A stretch of 64,000 bases of DNA from Parerythrobacter jejuensis (GCF_039536765.1 NZ_BAAAZF010000001.1:2749501-2813500); one strand, 5' to 3'; positions 53,886-62,729 are shown, counted from the first letter of the stretch. Translations and numbers: made by a program. Notes: generated by a model not told the origin, from the letters alone.

Positions 53886-54830
53886 ATGGACAGGGTCAAT
53901 ACACGCCAGGCAGATACCAAGCTGCCGCAGTTCAGCTATCGCCATTCCGGCTGTGTGATCCGCTCCGATCTGGAGCTCCCGGAATGGCAGTGTTTCGCAG
54001 AGGATCACGCGCCTGATCCCGCTGAGATCGAGATCCGTTTCGACTGCAATCTGTCCGGCGATGCGCCCCCGGCGCAACATCCGTCTGCTACGCGCGATAG
54101 CCTGCGCTTTACGATTGACCAGGTTGGCACCTGGCGGATCGATGCGGGTGGCGAGATCGCGCTCCAGCCTTTTGACGGACATGATCCAGCGGCACTGCGC
54201 CTGTTCACTCTTGGCAGCGCTTGGGGCGCCTTGGGATATCAGCGTGGCTGGCCGATGGTGCATGGCAGCGCGGTTCTTGCAGCGAAGGGTGCTGCGCTGT
54301 TTTGTGGGCCGCAAGAAGCCGGCAAATCGACCATGGCTGCGGCTCTGGTGGAGAGCGGGCTTCCCTTGGTTTCGGACGATCTGAGCCGCGCCAAAGTGGA
54401 TGAGCAAGCGGGCGGTGCGGTGCTCTATCCGTCGAGCAGCCGGATCAAGCTGTGGCAACCTGCAATTGATCATCTGGAATGGGGCACGCGCGAGATGGTT
54501 CGCGATCATGCGCGGGAGGAGAAATTCCACCTCTCGGCAGATCGGCATGTGGGCAGTGCTGAACCCGTACCGCTGGCGGCCATATACGCGCTGGAGTTTG
54601 GCGACGAGTTGTCGATCGAGCGGGTGACGGGCGCCGATGCTGCCGCGCTGGTGCTGAAGGGCACGATGTATCGCAAGCAGTTCCTGCATGCGATGGGGCG
54701 GCTGCCCGAACAGGCGGTCCATGCAGCGCAGATCGCGGCCAGCACGCCGGTTTACCGGCTCACGCGGCCGCGCGACCTGATGCAGCTTCACACAGTGAGC
54801 CAAGCGGTCAGCGATCATCTGTCAGGTTAG
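53886..54830 (+). CDS. HPr kinase-like (HprK C-terminal type) protein
   Basis: A 314-residue protein whose centre matches the P-loop kinase core of HPr kinase/phosphorylase: VHGSAVLAAKGAALFCGPQEAGKSTMAAAL with Walker A GPQEAGKST at about 141-149, then LVSDDLSRAKV. It lacks the bacterial HprK N-domain and most of the HPr-contact loop, as in the HprK-related proteins found in sphingomonads, sometimes near lasso-peptide or polysaccharide genes. No such cluster is present here. The start is uncertain: ATG at 53886 was chosen, ATG at 53841 is possible, and neither has a good ribosome site. The gene is followed by tRNA-Phe. Confidence 0.78.
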   Translation: MDRVNTRQADTKLPQFSYRHSGCVIRSDLELPEWQCFAEDHAPDPAEIEIRFDCNLSGDAPPAQHPSATRDSLRFTIDQVGTWRIDAGGEIALQPFDGHDPAALRLFTLGSAWGALGYQRGWPMVHGSAVLAAKGAALFCGPQEAGKSTMAAALVESGLPLVSDDLSRAKVDEQAGGAVLYPSSSRIKLWQPAIDHLEWGTREMVRDHAREEKFHLSADRHVGSAEPVPLAAIYALEFGDELSIERVTGADAAALVLKGTMYRKQFLHAMGRLPEQAVHAAQIAASTPVYRLTRPRDLMQLHTVSQAVSDHLSG

Positions 54831-54836
54831 GGAAGG

Positions 54837-54912
54837 TGGTGCCTCGGGGCGGATTCGAACCACCGACACCGCGATTTTCAGTCGCGTGCTCTACCAACTG
54901 AGCTACCGAGGC
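54837..54912 (-). tRNA. tRNA-Phe (GAA)
   Basis: A 76-base cloverleaf on the minus strand: acceptor GCCTCGG/CCGAGGC, D-arm with AGCTCAGTTGGTAGAGC, anticodon arm CGCGA-CTGAAAA-TCGCG giving anticodon GAA, and T-arm GGTTCGAATCC. The 3' CCA is encoded (complement of 54837-54839). Confidence 0.98.
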
Positions 54913-54997
54913 ATTCGCTTGCGATCCGGCACCAATAGCACCGTGAACAAGTGAGTGCGCGCCTATGGCGAAGGGCGCTGGGATTGGCAAGGGGGAA

Positions 54998-55177
54998 TCA
55001 TTCCTCCCTCACAATCTCCTCTGGCGAGGCGGGCCGCCCCGGGACCGAGTAGCCATCATTGAACCATTGCGCGAGATCGCGATCCTTGCATCTGACGGAG
55101 CAGAACGGCGCATGATCGGCGCTGCGCGGTTTCTTGCAGATCGGGCATTTGCGGGTGCGGGCGGCAGGTTCGGTCAT
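54998..55177 (-). CDS. yacG: DNA gyrase inhibitor YacG (zinc-binding)
   Basis: A 59-residue zinc protein: KCPICKKPRSADHAPFCSVRCKDRDLAQWFNDGYSVPG, with the C-x2-C and C-x3-C ligands and the DLAQWF helix of the YacG family. YacG binds GyrB and blocks gyrase in E. coli. The ATG at 55177 overlaps the stop of the upstream ribonuclease gene (ATGA). It is the last gene of the infA-maf-ribonuclease-yacG operon typical of Alphaproteobacteria. Confidence 0.92.
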   Translation of the reverse strand: MTEPAARTRKCPICKKPRSADHAPFCSVRCKDRDLAQWFNDGYSVPGRPASPEEIVREE

Positions 55178-56136
55178 GATGGTACCGCCTGCGCGAATCC
55201 ACCGCCGAGGGCAAGGCCCGGATCGGTGATGATCGATACTTGCCTGCCGGTCCTCCGTGCCAGCTCTTCCAGCCATTCGGGTTTGAGTTTTGCCTTGATC
55301 GCGGGATGGACGGTCAGCTGCAGCGTACCGGGTTCTTCCACTCGCTCGGCCTGCCGCAAGACCATGCGCGCCGCCGCGCCAACGCGCGAAGTGGCCATAC
55401 GGTGGAGCAGTGAAGGCCCCTCGAGCCGGGCAACCAGCTGGACGAAGCCAAACCCGTTCATCGCGGTGCGTTCATGCGGCCAGTGCACCAACGCGCTTGC
55501 CAGTGCCTCGTCCACTGCACGTCGACCGGCCTTGTCGGCGACGGTCGGGAAATCGATCCCGATCGATCCGCCAAGATCGAATTGCTGCAATGACCGGGAA
55601 AGGGCAGGAACAGCAGCCAGGGACAGGTTCTTAGCCGAACCGTCACCATCGATATCGACCAGTGTCATGGCCGGGGTCACGCTGAATAGCAGCGACCCTC
55701 CGTCAAAAGCGACTTCGCCGTCCCATGCCGAAGTCCAGACATCTTCCCATAGCCCGGCGGGGAAGCTGCGCACGCTATCGCCGAGCAAGAACACATCATG
55801 GGCGCGGTCTTGCGCTTCCTGATCGGTCAGGATCAGCCGTCCCTGCGCGCGTTTGTGGCGACCGCGCTCGGCAATCGGAGCACGGGTAATATGGATCGGC
55901 AGGATCTTGCCCTCGGTCGCATGGGCAGGAAGCTTGTCCAGCAATATCTCGACGCCTTTGTCCGTCTTCGCAACGCCGCGCGGCGAACCGGACTGGCGCG
56001 ATACCAGCTTTGCCGGAATGGCCTGTCCCGCCACCAATTCGCCGGGCCAGTGCAGTTTCGCGGCGATCACCTCGCCCTTGTCGATGCAGATCGAGCGGGT
56101 TTCGCCGATCCCGTGCTCGGTCAGCCATTCAGGCAA
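55174..56136 (-). CDS. Ribonuclease E/G family protein, short form
   Basis: A 320-residue protein with an N-terminal OB/S1-like part and a C-terminal RNase E/G (DNase I-like) part. AMTLVDIDGDGSAKN corresponds to the first metal aspartate region of RNase E. FDLGGSIGIDFPTVADKAGRRAVDEAL aligns with the second, where E. coli has DFIDM: the first Asp is kept but the Asp346 equivalent is Thr. It lacks the zinc-link and scaffold tail, so it would be a minimal RNase G-like enzyme or a non-catalytic RNA binder. Its start overlaps maf by eight bases and its stop overlaps yacG by four. Confidence 0.85.
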   Translation of the reverse strand: MPEWLTEHGIGETRSICIDKGEVIAAKLHWPGELVAGQAIPAKLVSRQSGSPRGVAKTDKGVEILLDKLPAHATEGKILPIHITRAPIAERGRHKRAQGRLILTDQEAQDRAHDVFLLGDSVRSFPAGLWEDVWTSAWDGEVAFDGGSLLFSVTPAMTLVDIDGDGSAKNLSLAAVPALSRSLQQFDLGGSIGIDFPTVADKAGRRAVDEALASALVHWPHERTAMNGFGFVQLVARLEGPSLLHRMATSRVGAAARMVLRQAERVEEPGTLQLTVHPAIKAKLKPEWLEELARRTGRQVSIITDPGLALGGGFAQAVPS

Positions 56137-56716
56137 GGGGAAGCCCTGCCGCCTTCAACAATGCGCGGGTTTCGAACAGGGGCAGGCCAACCACGCCGGT
56201 ATAGCTGCCCTGCATCCAATCGATCAGCCCTGCCGCCTGGCCCTGGATGGCGTATCCTGCGGCCTTGCCGATCCCTTCGCCACTGGCGGCGTAATCGGCA
56301 ATTTCGGCGTCGGACAATCGTTTGAATCGCACTTTCGAGGGCACGACGCGGGATCTTACCGTGCCATCCCGGTCGATCACCGCCATGGCAGCATAGACCG
56401 TGTGCCTGCGACCCGAGAGCAAACCCAGGAACTGCGCGACTTCGTCGGAACTGTTGGCCTGGGGAAAGATGCGGCGCCCTGCGGCCACGGTTGTATCGCC
56501 GGCGAGGATGATGTCCTCGCCGTCGCGTGTCACTGCCTGCGCCTTCTCCACTGCCATGCGTTCGGCATAGATCCGCGGAAGCTCGCCCTTGCGGGGCTCT
56601 TCATCAATATCGGGAGACTGGATCCGGTCAGGGACCACGCCGATTTGGGCCAGCAGCTCGCGACGGCGCGGGCTGGAACTCGCCAGGACTAAACGGGGTG
56701 TGGGGGCCTCTGCCAC
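56129..56716 (-). CDS. maf: Maf family nucleotide pyrophosphatase
   Basis: A 195-residue Maf protein: LVLASSSPRRRELLAQIG at the start, then the DIDEEPRKGE and AERMAVEKAQAV blocks. ILAGDTTVAAGRRIFPQ carries the catalytic Asp, and GKAAGYAIQGQAAGLIDWMQGSYTGVVGLPL is the C-terminal signature. Maf proteins hydrolyse non-canonical or modified nucleoside triphosphates and were named for septum inhibition. Six bases downstream of infA; its end overlaps the ribonuclease gene start. Confidence 0.94.
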   Translation of the reverse strand: MAEAPTPRLVLASSSPRRRELLAQIGVVPDRIQSPDIDEEPRKGELPRIYAERMAVEKAQAVTRDGEDIILAGDTTVAAGRRIFPQANSSDEVAQFLGLLSGRRHTVYAAMAVIDRDGTVRSRVVPSKVRFKRLSDAEIADYAASGEGIGKAAGYAIQGQAAGLIDWMQGSYTGVVGLPLFETRALLKAAGLPLA

Positions 56717-56722
56717 CAGAGC

Positions 56723-56980
56723 TTATGCTGGGCCCGGACCCTGACCGGGGCCGCCGCGACCGGGCATAAAGCGGTAGGTAATGCGTGCCTTGGTCAGGTC
56801 GTAAGGCGTCAATTCGCACAGCACCTCGTCACCCACCAGCACGCGGATGCGGTTCTTGCGCATCTTGCCGGCCGTGTGGCCCAGAACTTCATGGCCATTC
56901 TCGAGCTCGACCCGGAACATCGCATTGGGCAGCAGTTCCACCACCTTGCCGCGCATTTCGAGGAGTTCTTCTTTTGCCAT
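56723..56980 (-). CDS. infA: Translation initiation factor IF-1
   Basis: An 85-residue S1/OB-fold factor: [51 protein letters not shown] to [16 protein letters not shown], nearly the canonical 72 residues. It then carries an extra 12-residue Gly/Pro-rich tail ([13 protein letters not shown]-like). It blocks the ribosomal A site during initiation. First gene of the infA-maf-ribonuclease-yacG operon. Confidence 0.98.
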   Translation of the reverse strand: MAKEELLEMRGKVVELLPNAMFRVELENGHEVLGHTAGKMRKNRIRVLVGDEVLCELTPYDLTKARITYRFMPGRGGPGQGPGPA

Positions 56981-57090
56981 GTAGTCCTGATTTCCGTGTC
57001 TTGTCCGAGGTAAGGCGCGCCCTTTAGCGGGGCGCTACACAAAAGGAAAGCCTTGGCGGGGAAATGGCCCGTTTCCGACCAGCAGCACAG

Positions 57091-57111
57091 AATTGTCGAC
57101 CAGCGACAATT
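57091..57111. promoter_or_regulatory. Inverted repeat before the unusual TonB-receptor-like gene
   Basis: AATTGTCG and CGACAATT form a perfect 8-bp palindrome with a five-base spacer. The same octamer AATTGTCG is the core of the 11-bp tandem repeats at 53796. It lies between infA and the receptor-like gene and may be an operator or part of a promoter. Confidence 0.45.
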
Positions 57112-57195
57112 TGTTACGTTTCTGCCACTTGCTACGGCGGAACCTATCCGACAGCACCGGCGTTGGGTGGGGAAATTGAAAAGGGTTCTGCTGCG

Positions 57196-60100
57196 TTGCG
57201 CTACTTTGCTGGTCTTCCCCTCGTTGCCCTTGTCGCAGCTGTTCCCGCCATGGCCCAGGATACGTCGCCAGAGCCCTCTCCCGAGCCAGCGGTAGAGGAA
57301 GCGCGCGACACCAATCCGTCTGACACCCGCTTCAACGAGCAAGGCGAAATCGTCGTCACTGCAGACCGGATACCGGGCCAGCTGGATGTGCCCCAGGCAC
57401 CGCTGGTGGAGCTGGATGCCGAAGATATCGCCGGTTTCGGGGTTGGCTCGATCCAGGAACTGGTCGCACAGCTGGAGCCGGCGACCGGCTCTGCCCGTGG
57501 TCGTGGCGGTGGTGGCCGCCCGGTCTTCCTGATCAACGGCATTCGTGTCAGCAGTTTTCGCGAATTCTTTCGCTATCCGCCGGAAGCCTTGCGCAAGGTC
57601 GAGGTGTTGCCCGAAGAGGTCGCCCAGCGCTTTGGCTTTCCGCCTGACCGGCGGGTGATCAACTTCATTCTCAAGGACGATTTCCGCAGCCGCGAGGTGG
57701 AGGTGGAATATGAACAGCCCGACCGTGGCGGCTATTCCCGTACCGAACAGGAATTCGGCCTGCTCGCGATTACCGGAGGGGGGCGGCTCAACTTCAACTT
57801 CGAGCATAATGACACATCGTTGCTGACCGAGGCCGAGCGAGACATCATCCAGACACCGGGCAGTTTCTCCACGGTGCCGGGTGACCCTGACCCCGCGGCC
57901 GCACGCAGCCTGGTGGCTGACAGTCGGGGTCTCGAGGGCACGATCAATTGGGCCAAATCCTTCACCGAAAGCGGTGCTTCGCTGAGCCTGAGCGGCAATA
58001 TGGAACGGCAGGATCGCCGCTCGCTGTCCGGCCTCGACACTGTCACCCTGACTGATCCGGCGGGCAATTCCGTTTTACGGACCTTCAATGACGGCGATCC
58101 GCTGGAAGTGAATTCGAGAACCGACAGCGCCAATGTCGCAATTGGCTATGCGCGCCCTCTCGGCTCCTTCCAGCTGACTGCGACAGCCAATGGTGCCCTG
58201 TCCGGCACGCGCACCCGGATAGACCGCCGCGCGGATACCCGCGTCTTGCAGAACCGCGCGCTCTTCGGAGCCTTCGCCCTGGACGCGCCGATCCCGCCGC
58301 TGGTTGATCCCGGCTTCGATACAGCCAACACCGATACCGTCACCGCCTCCACCAAGGTCACGTTGCGTGGGCGCCCGCTGCGGCTGCCGGCCGGGGAATT
58401 GGGGCTGACTTTCGATGTCGGCTATAACTGGAACAGCATCGATAGCGACGACACCCGCAGCGCCACCGCTGCCAGCCTGACCCGTGGTGTGCTCGAGGCC
58501 GGTGTGAACGTCGCCATCCCGCTCACCAGCCGGCGTGAAAACGCGCTTGGCGCGATCGGCGATTTCTCGCTCAATTTGCAGGCCGGGATCGATCACTTCT
58601 CCGACTTCGGCACTTTGCGCGATTACAGCGTCAGCCTGATCTGGAAACCGTTCGACGATCTGCAGCTGGCTGCGACCTATGTCGATAACGAACAGGCTCC
58701 GTCGCTCTTCCAGCTCGGCAACCCGCAAATCACCAGTTTCAACGTGCCGGTCTTTGATCTGGTCAACGGGCGGACGGAGCTGGTGACGCTGACCAGCGGC
58801 GGGAATCCCGACCTGTTGGCCGAAAGCCAGCGCGACTGGAAATTCTCCGGCAACTGGAAGCTTCCAATCGGCGGGGATGTCCGGCTCAATCTGGAATATA
58901 TCCGCAACAAATCGGACAATGTGACCAGTTCCTTCCCGGCGCTGACCGAAGCCATCGAAGCGGCTTTCCCGGAACGGATCACGCGCGATGCAACCGGGCG
59001 CCTGACAGCGCTCGATTTCCGGCCTGTGACCTTTGCCGAAACGCGGGCCAACCGGCTTTCGATCGGCCTTAATATGCGCGGGCAGATCGGCAAGAAGCCG
59101 GAGCGCCCGAGCGGACCGCCCCCGGGTGTGCGTGGCGGTGGCCAGCCAGGTGGCCCGCCCGCTGGTCGTCCCGGACGCCCGCCGGCTGATGGCGCCAGCG
59201 GCCCGCCCGCACCCGCAGCAACCGGCTCTCAAGCTGCGCGCGGTGGTGGACCGGGCACAGGCAGGGGCGGTGGTGGCCGGTTTCAGGCCATGCGAGAGCG
59301 TTTCTGCAACACGCCCGAAGGCCAGATGCCCGATCTTACCGGCGTGCCGGAACCGATGCTGGCGCGTCTGCGCGGCCCCGATGGTGAACTCGACCCGGAA
59401 AAGGTCAAACAGGCCCAGCAACGGTTCTGCGGTGAACGTGGCCAACAGGACATGGATCGCTTTGCCCAGCTGCGCGAGAAACTATGCAAGGACGAGCCGG
59501 ACCTTGAAGGTCTTCCCGAGCCGATGCTGGCGCGCCTGCGCGGCCCCGATGGCACAATCGATCCTGAGCGCCTCAAGCAGGTCAAGCAACGCATTTGCGC
59601 CGATGGCGATGCAGGCGGCGAAGCGGGAGCTAGCGGCCAACGAGGCGGCCCGCCCGCGCAAGCCCGCGGCGGCGGCAGACGTGGTGGCGGCTTCAATCCA
59701 TTTGGTGGCGGTGGCCGGGGTGGCGATACGCGGCCCCGTTACTTCTTGTCACTCAATCACACGATTGAGCTCGATAATTCGATCCTGATCGCTCCGGGTG
59801 TTCCGGTGCTGGACCAGCTGGACGGGGATGCCACATCAACTTTCGGCCTGCCGGAAAACAGCACCCGGCTGGAGGCGGGTATCTTCTGGAACGGATACGG
59901 CATGCGCGTTTCCGGGCGATATGTCGGATCGGCCTTCGTTCAGGGATCAGGGCTGCCGGGCAGCACCGATCTGTTTATCGATGATCTGGCGACCGTGGGC
60001 CTGCGCGCCTTTGTCGACTTCGGCCGTGCGCTGAACAAGGACAAAGGCTTCCTGAAGGGCTTCCGCGTTAGCGTGCGGGCAGACAATATCTTTGACGGTC

Positions 60101-60207
60101 GCCGCATCGTGCGTGACCAGAATGGCGATATTCCCTTGCGGTTCCAGCCACTTCTGGTCGACCCCACAGGGCGCTATCTGGGCATTGATCTGCGCAAGCT
60201 GTTCTGA
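57196..60207 (+). CDS. TonB-dependent receptor-like outer-membrane protein with inserted Cys-module region
   Basis: A 1003-residue protein with signal peptide (AMA-QD), a TonB-box-like GEIVVTADRIPGQ, a plug-like domain (LINGIRVSSFREFFRYPPEALRKVEVLPEEVAQRFGFPPDRRVINFILK) and an outer-membrane barrel ending GIDLRKLF. At about residues 632-848 a low-complexity Gly/Pro/Arg-rich region is inserted, containing two related modules (695-745 and 755-801). Each runs from RF-x-LRE-x-x-C through LPEPMLARLRGPDG to K-x-x-Q-R-x-C, ending with cysteine. The rest of the barrel resembles sphingomonad receptors. Start at TTG 57196, with AAGGG ten bases upstream; the frame extends further upstream but would bury the signal peptide. 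Ligand unknown. Confidence 0.85.
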   Translation: MRYFAGLPLVALVAAVPAMAQDTSPEPSPEPAVEEARDTNPSDTRFNEQGEIVVTADRIPGQLDVPQAPLVELDAEDIAGFGVGSIQELVAQLEPATGSARGRGGGGRPVFLINGIRVSSFREFFRYPPEALRKVEVLPEEVAQRFGFPPDRRVINFILKDDFRSREVEVEYEQPDRGGYSRTEQEFGLLAITGGGRLNFNFEHNDTSLLTEAERDIIQTPGSFSTVPGDPDPAAARSLVADSRGLEGTINWAKSFTESGASLSLSGNMERQDRRSLSGLDTVTLTDPAGNSVLRTFNDGDPLEVNSRTDSANVAIGYARPLGSFQLTATANGALSGTRTRIDRRADTRVLQNRALFGAFALDAPIPPLVDPGFDTANTDTVTASTKVTLRGRPLRLPAGELGLTFDVGYNWNSIDSDDTRSATAASLTRGVLEAGVNVAIPLTSRRENALGAIGDFSLNLQAGIDHFSDFGTLRDYSVSLIWKPFDDLQLAATYVDNEQAPSLFQLGNPQITSFNVPVFDLVNGRTELVTLTSGGNPDLLAESQRDWKFSGNWKLPIGGDVRLNLEYIRNKSDNVTSSFPALTEAIEAAFPERITRDATGRLTALDFRPVTFAETRANRLSIGLNMRGQIGKKPERPSGPPPGVRGGGQPGGPPAGRPGRPPADGASGPPAPAATGSQAARGGGPGTGRGGGGRFQAMRERFCNTPEGQMPDLTGVPEPMLARLRGPDGELDPEKVKQAQQRFCGERGQQDMDRFAQLREKLCKDEPDLEGLPEPMLARLRGPDGTIDPERLKQVKQRICADGDAGGEAGASGQRGGPPAQARGGGRRGGGFNPFGGGGRGGDTRPRYFLSLNHTIELDNSILIAPGVPVLDQLDGDATSTFGLPENSTRLEAGIFWNGYGMRVSGRYVGSAFVQGSGLPGSTDLFIDDLATVGLRAFVDFGRALNKDKGFLKGFRVSVRADNIFDGRRIVRDQNGDIPLRFQPLLVDPTGRYLGIDLRKLF

Positions 60208-60243
60208 TCGGCTATGATGCTGCCGGGCGCTGCCTGGAGTGGG

Positions 60244-61038
60244 TCAGTGCATCAGCCGCGTGCGCGGGAAGGCGAGGGCCGCCACACCGCGTGCATGAAA
60301 CGGCTTCCATTCACCTTCGGGCTGGGCCAGCCGGTCGGCAATGGCGAAGGCCACTGACGGATTGGCGCCCATGCCACAATGGCTGGCATAGACTTCGATA
60401 TTCTCGGTCTGGTCAGCCTCGGCCTGGATCGATCCGCGCCAGTGGACGACGCCATCGGTCTTGGTCAGCATCGACGTTGTCGGCACCGGGGGGGCTTCGG
60501 CCAGCTTCTGGAAGTTGCCACCCTTCATCACTTCGGGTTCTTTGCCGTTCAGATATTCGAACAGGCGGCGGGCATTGGTGTGGTTGCGATCATCCGAAAT
60601 CGGGCTGCCGAGGCTGATCACCAGGCGCACTTTTTCCGGCATCATCTTGGCCAGTTCGCGGGCGAATACGCCGCCCAGGCTCCATCCCACCAGCGAGACT
60701 TTCTTGTGTCCGGTCCGCTCGTAAAGCTCGTTGACGCAATCGGCCATCGCCTCGATCCGGGCTTCGTCCACCCGGACATTGCGACCCAAGCCCCAGCCTG
60801 AAGTTTCGTACCCAAGCTGCTTCAGCAAAGAGCGCAGGGGGCGGGTCGAGCTGTCGGATGCCATGAAGCCGGGCAGCACCAGAACGCCGTGGCCATCGCC
60901 CTTAGGCAGCATCCCCAGCAACGGGCGCATGGCGTAAAAGGCCGCCAGTTCGCCCATCGCGCGGCCGGGTTCCGCCAGTGCCAGCAGGCGGCTGGGCGGG
61001 CGGGGCGTATGTTCGGCCTCTAGAGTGGCAGTGTTCAT
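60244..61038 (-). CDS. Alpha/beta hydrolase coupled to the acyltransferase
   Basis: A 264-residue hydrolase: GVLVLPGFMASDSSTRPLRSLLKQLGYETSGWGLGRN near the start, nucleophile elbow VGWSLGGVFARELA (Ser about residue 119), ISLGSP and a late SHCGMGANPS histidine. It has no signal peptide. The fold is lipase/PGAP1-like. Its start overlaps the stop of the WS/DGAT gene by four bases (ATGA), so it probably turns over or regulates the same acyl esters. Exact activity unknown. Confidence 0.85.
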   Translation of the reverse strand: MNTATLEAEHTPRPPSRLLALAEPGRAMGELAAFYAMRPLLGMLPKGDGHGVLVLPGFMASDSSTRPLRSLLKQLGYETSGWGLGRNVRVDEARIEAMADCVNELYERTGHKKVSLVGWSLGGVFARELAKMMPEKVRLVISLGSPISDDRNHTNARRLFEYLNGKEPEVMKGGNFQKLAEAPPVPTTSMLTKTDGVVHWRGSIQAEADQTENIEVYASHCGMGANPSVAFAIADRLAQPEGEWKPFHARGVAALAFPRTRLMH

Positions 61039-62729
61039 GTCTTTGTCGTCCTCTTGCTACCCGTCCGGCTCTTGCTGGCCGCTTTCGGTTTCCGTTGTGT
61101 CTTGGTTGTGGCTTTGCTGGCCGCCGCCTTGCGCGGCGCGGCCTTGGTGTTTGCCTTTGCGGCTGTCTTTTTCGCTGCTGCCTTTTTGGCAGGCGCTTTC
61201 TTGGCCGCAGGGCGCTTTGCCGTCGATTTCCTGGCCGCAGCTTTCTTTGCTGGTGTCTTCTTTACACTAGCCTTGCTCGCTGGAGCCTGAACGGTTCCTT
61301 CAGCAACGGCCTTGGCCAGATCGCGATATTCCTCGAAGCTGTTCTGGATGCACTGGATGTAGAACTCCGGATCCGGGAGTAGCTTGCGGCAGGCAGTGAA
61401 GGAAATCGTCGCCTCGTCGGTATAGGATTGCACCACGTGGCCTAGGCCCATGCCATCGGTCAGGCAAACCAGGCCCATCATGCTTTCCAGCCTCGCACCG
61501 CTCGAATAGATCGGGATCGGCGGGCCCGGCACATTGGTGACGACGGTGGAGAAGGGCGGGCCAACACGGTTGGCGAGGCCGAGGCGGGTATAGAGCTGCG
61601 CACCCAGGGCCATGAACAGTGCCGGGCTGACCTTGCTCATCTCGGTCATGTTGCGGGCGCCCATCGCGTCCGTCATGGCCTTGGAATTGACGGTCTTGTC
61701 GTGGACAAATTGCAGCCGTTCGAGGGGATCCTCCATATGGGTGCCCAAAGGCGCGACCATCGCCGCAACCTGATTGCCCATATCGCCCTTTTCGCCCTTC
61801 GAACGGACCGAAATCGGTGCCATCGCCGTGAGCGTCGCCTTGGGCAGGTCGTCTTTTTCGGTCAGGTAACGATGCAGTGCGCCACCGACGATGGCGAGGA
61901 ACACGTCATTGACCTTGGCCCCCGGCACCAGCGCCCGGATCGCCTTGATATCGGCCAGGGGCACGCTGCGCCCTTCGACCACACGTCCGCTGGAGATCTT
62001 GCGATTGAAGCGGCTGCGCGGCGCGATCATGTCGCTGGAGACTTTGAAATCCTGAGTCGCCAATCCCTTGATGGCGTTGGCCAGGCCCGGCGCAGCCTTG
62101 GCCGCAACTTCCAGCTGCTTCATCGGGTTGGTGAGGGCGGAGAGATAGCTTTTGCCCAGCAGTTCGATCGGGTTCGGAATCTTCTCCGGCTTCCACTCGT
62201 CCGGCGCGTTGGGGGCGGCCTCGTTCGGATCGAGCGTGTGCATCGCTTCCATCAGGTCAATCCCGCTCATCCCGTCGATCGCGGCGTGGTGGACCTTGGT
62301 GACCATGGCAAAACTGCCCGGAGTGACACCGGGGATATTGTCGAGGCCTTCCACCACGGTGAATTCCCATGGCGGGCGGGTCAGATCCAGCGGGCGGGCA
62401 AAGATGCGCGCGGCTTGAATACACATCTGGCGCCAGTCACCCGGTTTGGGCAGCGCGACGTGGCGCACGTGATATTCCAGGTCGAAATCGGGGTCTTCGA
62501 TCCAATAGGGATAGTCGAGCTCGAACGGAACACGGACCAGCCGCTGGCGGATCGTCTTGGAAAGCTGCATCCGGCTTTCGAAGAAGCCGAGAATATCCTT
62601 GAAGCGGACAAAGCCGCCCGGCGCCGTTTCCGGATTGTATATGAGTATCGAGCCGATATGCATCGGCGACGTCGGCGTTTCCAGCGCGACGAAACTCGCA
62701 TCCATCCCCTGCAATTGGCGCAAAGGCAT
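61035..62729 (-). CDS. Wax ester synthase/diacylglycerol acyltransferase with histone-H1-like tail
   Basis: A 564-residue WS/DGAT enzyme joining acyl-CoA to alcohols or diacylglycerol. The catalytic HHAAIDG is at 147-153 and the second signature NVPGPPIPIYSSGARL follows later. Residues about 486-564 are an Ala/Lys/Pro tail of KKxxAKK repeats, like histone H1 or AlgP, absent from ordinary WS/DGATs. It could bind DNA, RNA, polyphosphate or lipid-droplet surfaces. The ATG at 62729 abuts AGGAGG too closely; a TTG at 62723 would have ideal 6-base spacing and may be the true start. Coupled to the downstream hydrolase gene. Confidence 0.9.
   Translation of the reverse strand: MPLRQLQGMDASFVALETPTSPMHIGSILIYNPETAPGGFVRFKDILGFFESRMQLSKTIRQRLVRVPFELDYPYWIEDPDFDLEYHVRHVALPKPGDWRQMCIQAARIFARPLDLTRPPWEFTVVEGLDNIPGVTPGSFAMVTKVHHAAIDGMSGIDLMEAMHTLDPNEAAPNAPDEWKPEKIPNPIELLGKSYLSALTNPMKQLEVAAKAAPGLANAIKGLATQDFKVSSDMIAPRSRFNRKISSGRVVEGRSVPLADIKAIRALVPGAKVNDVFLAIVGGALHRYLTEKDDLPKATLTAMAPISVRSKGEKGDMGNQVAAMVAPLGTHMEDPLERLQFVHDKTVNSKAMTDAMGARNMTEMSKVSPALFMALGAQLYTRLGLANRVGPPFSTVVTNVPGPPIPIYSSGARLESMMGLVCLTDGMGLGHVVQSYTDEATISFTACRKLLPDPEFYIQCIQNSFEEYRDLAKAVAEGTVQAPASKASVKKTPAKKAAARKSTAKRPAAKKAPAKKAAAKKTAAKANTKAAPRKAAASKATTKTQRKPKAASKSRTGSKRTTKT

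Noticed and set aside
61040-61280. Low-complexity Lys/Ala tail taken as a frameshifted end of the acyltransferase gene
   Set aside because: The frame continues without interruption to a stop that overlaps the next start by four bases, and the repeats are regular at protein level, so it looks genuine.
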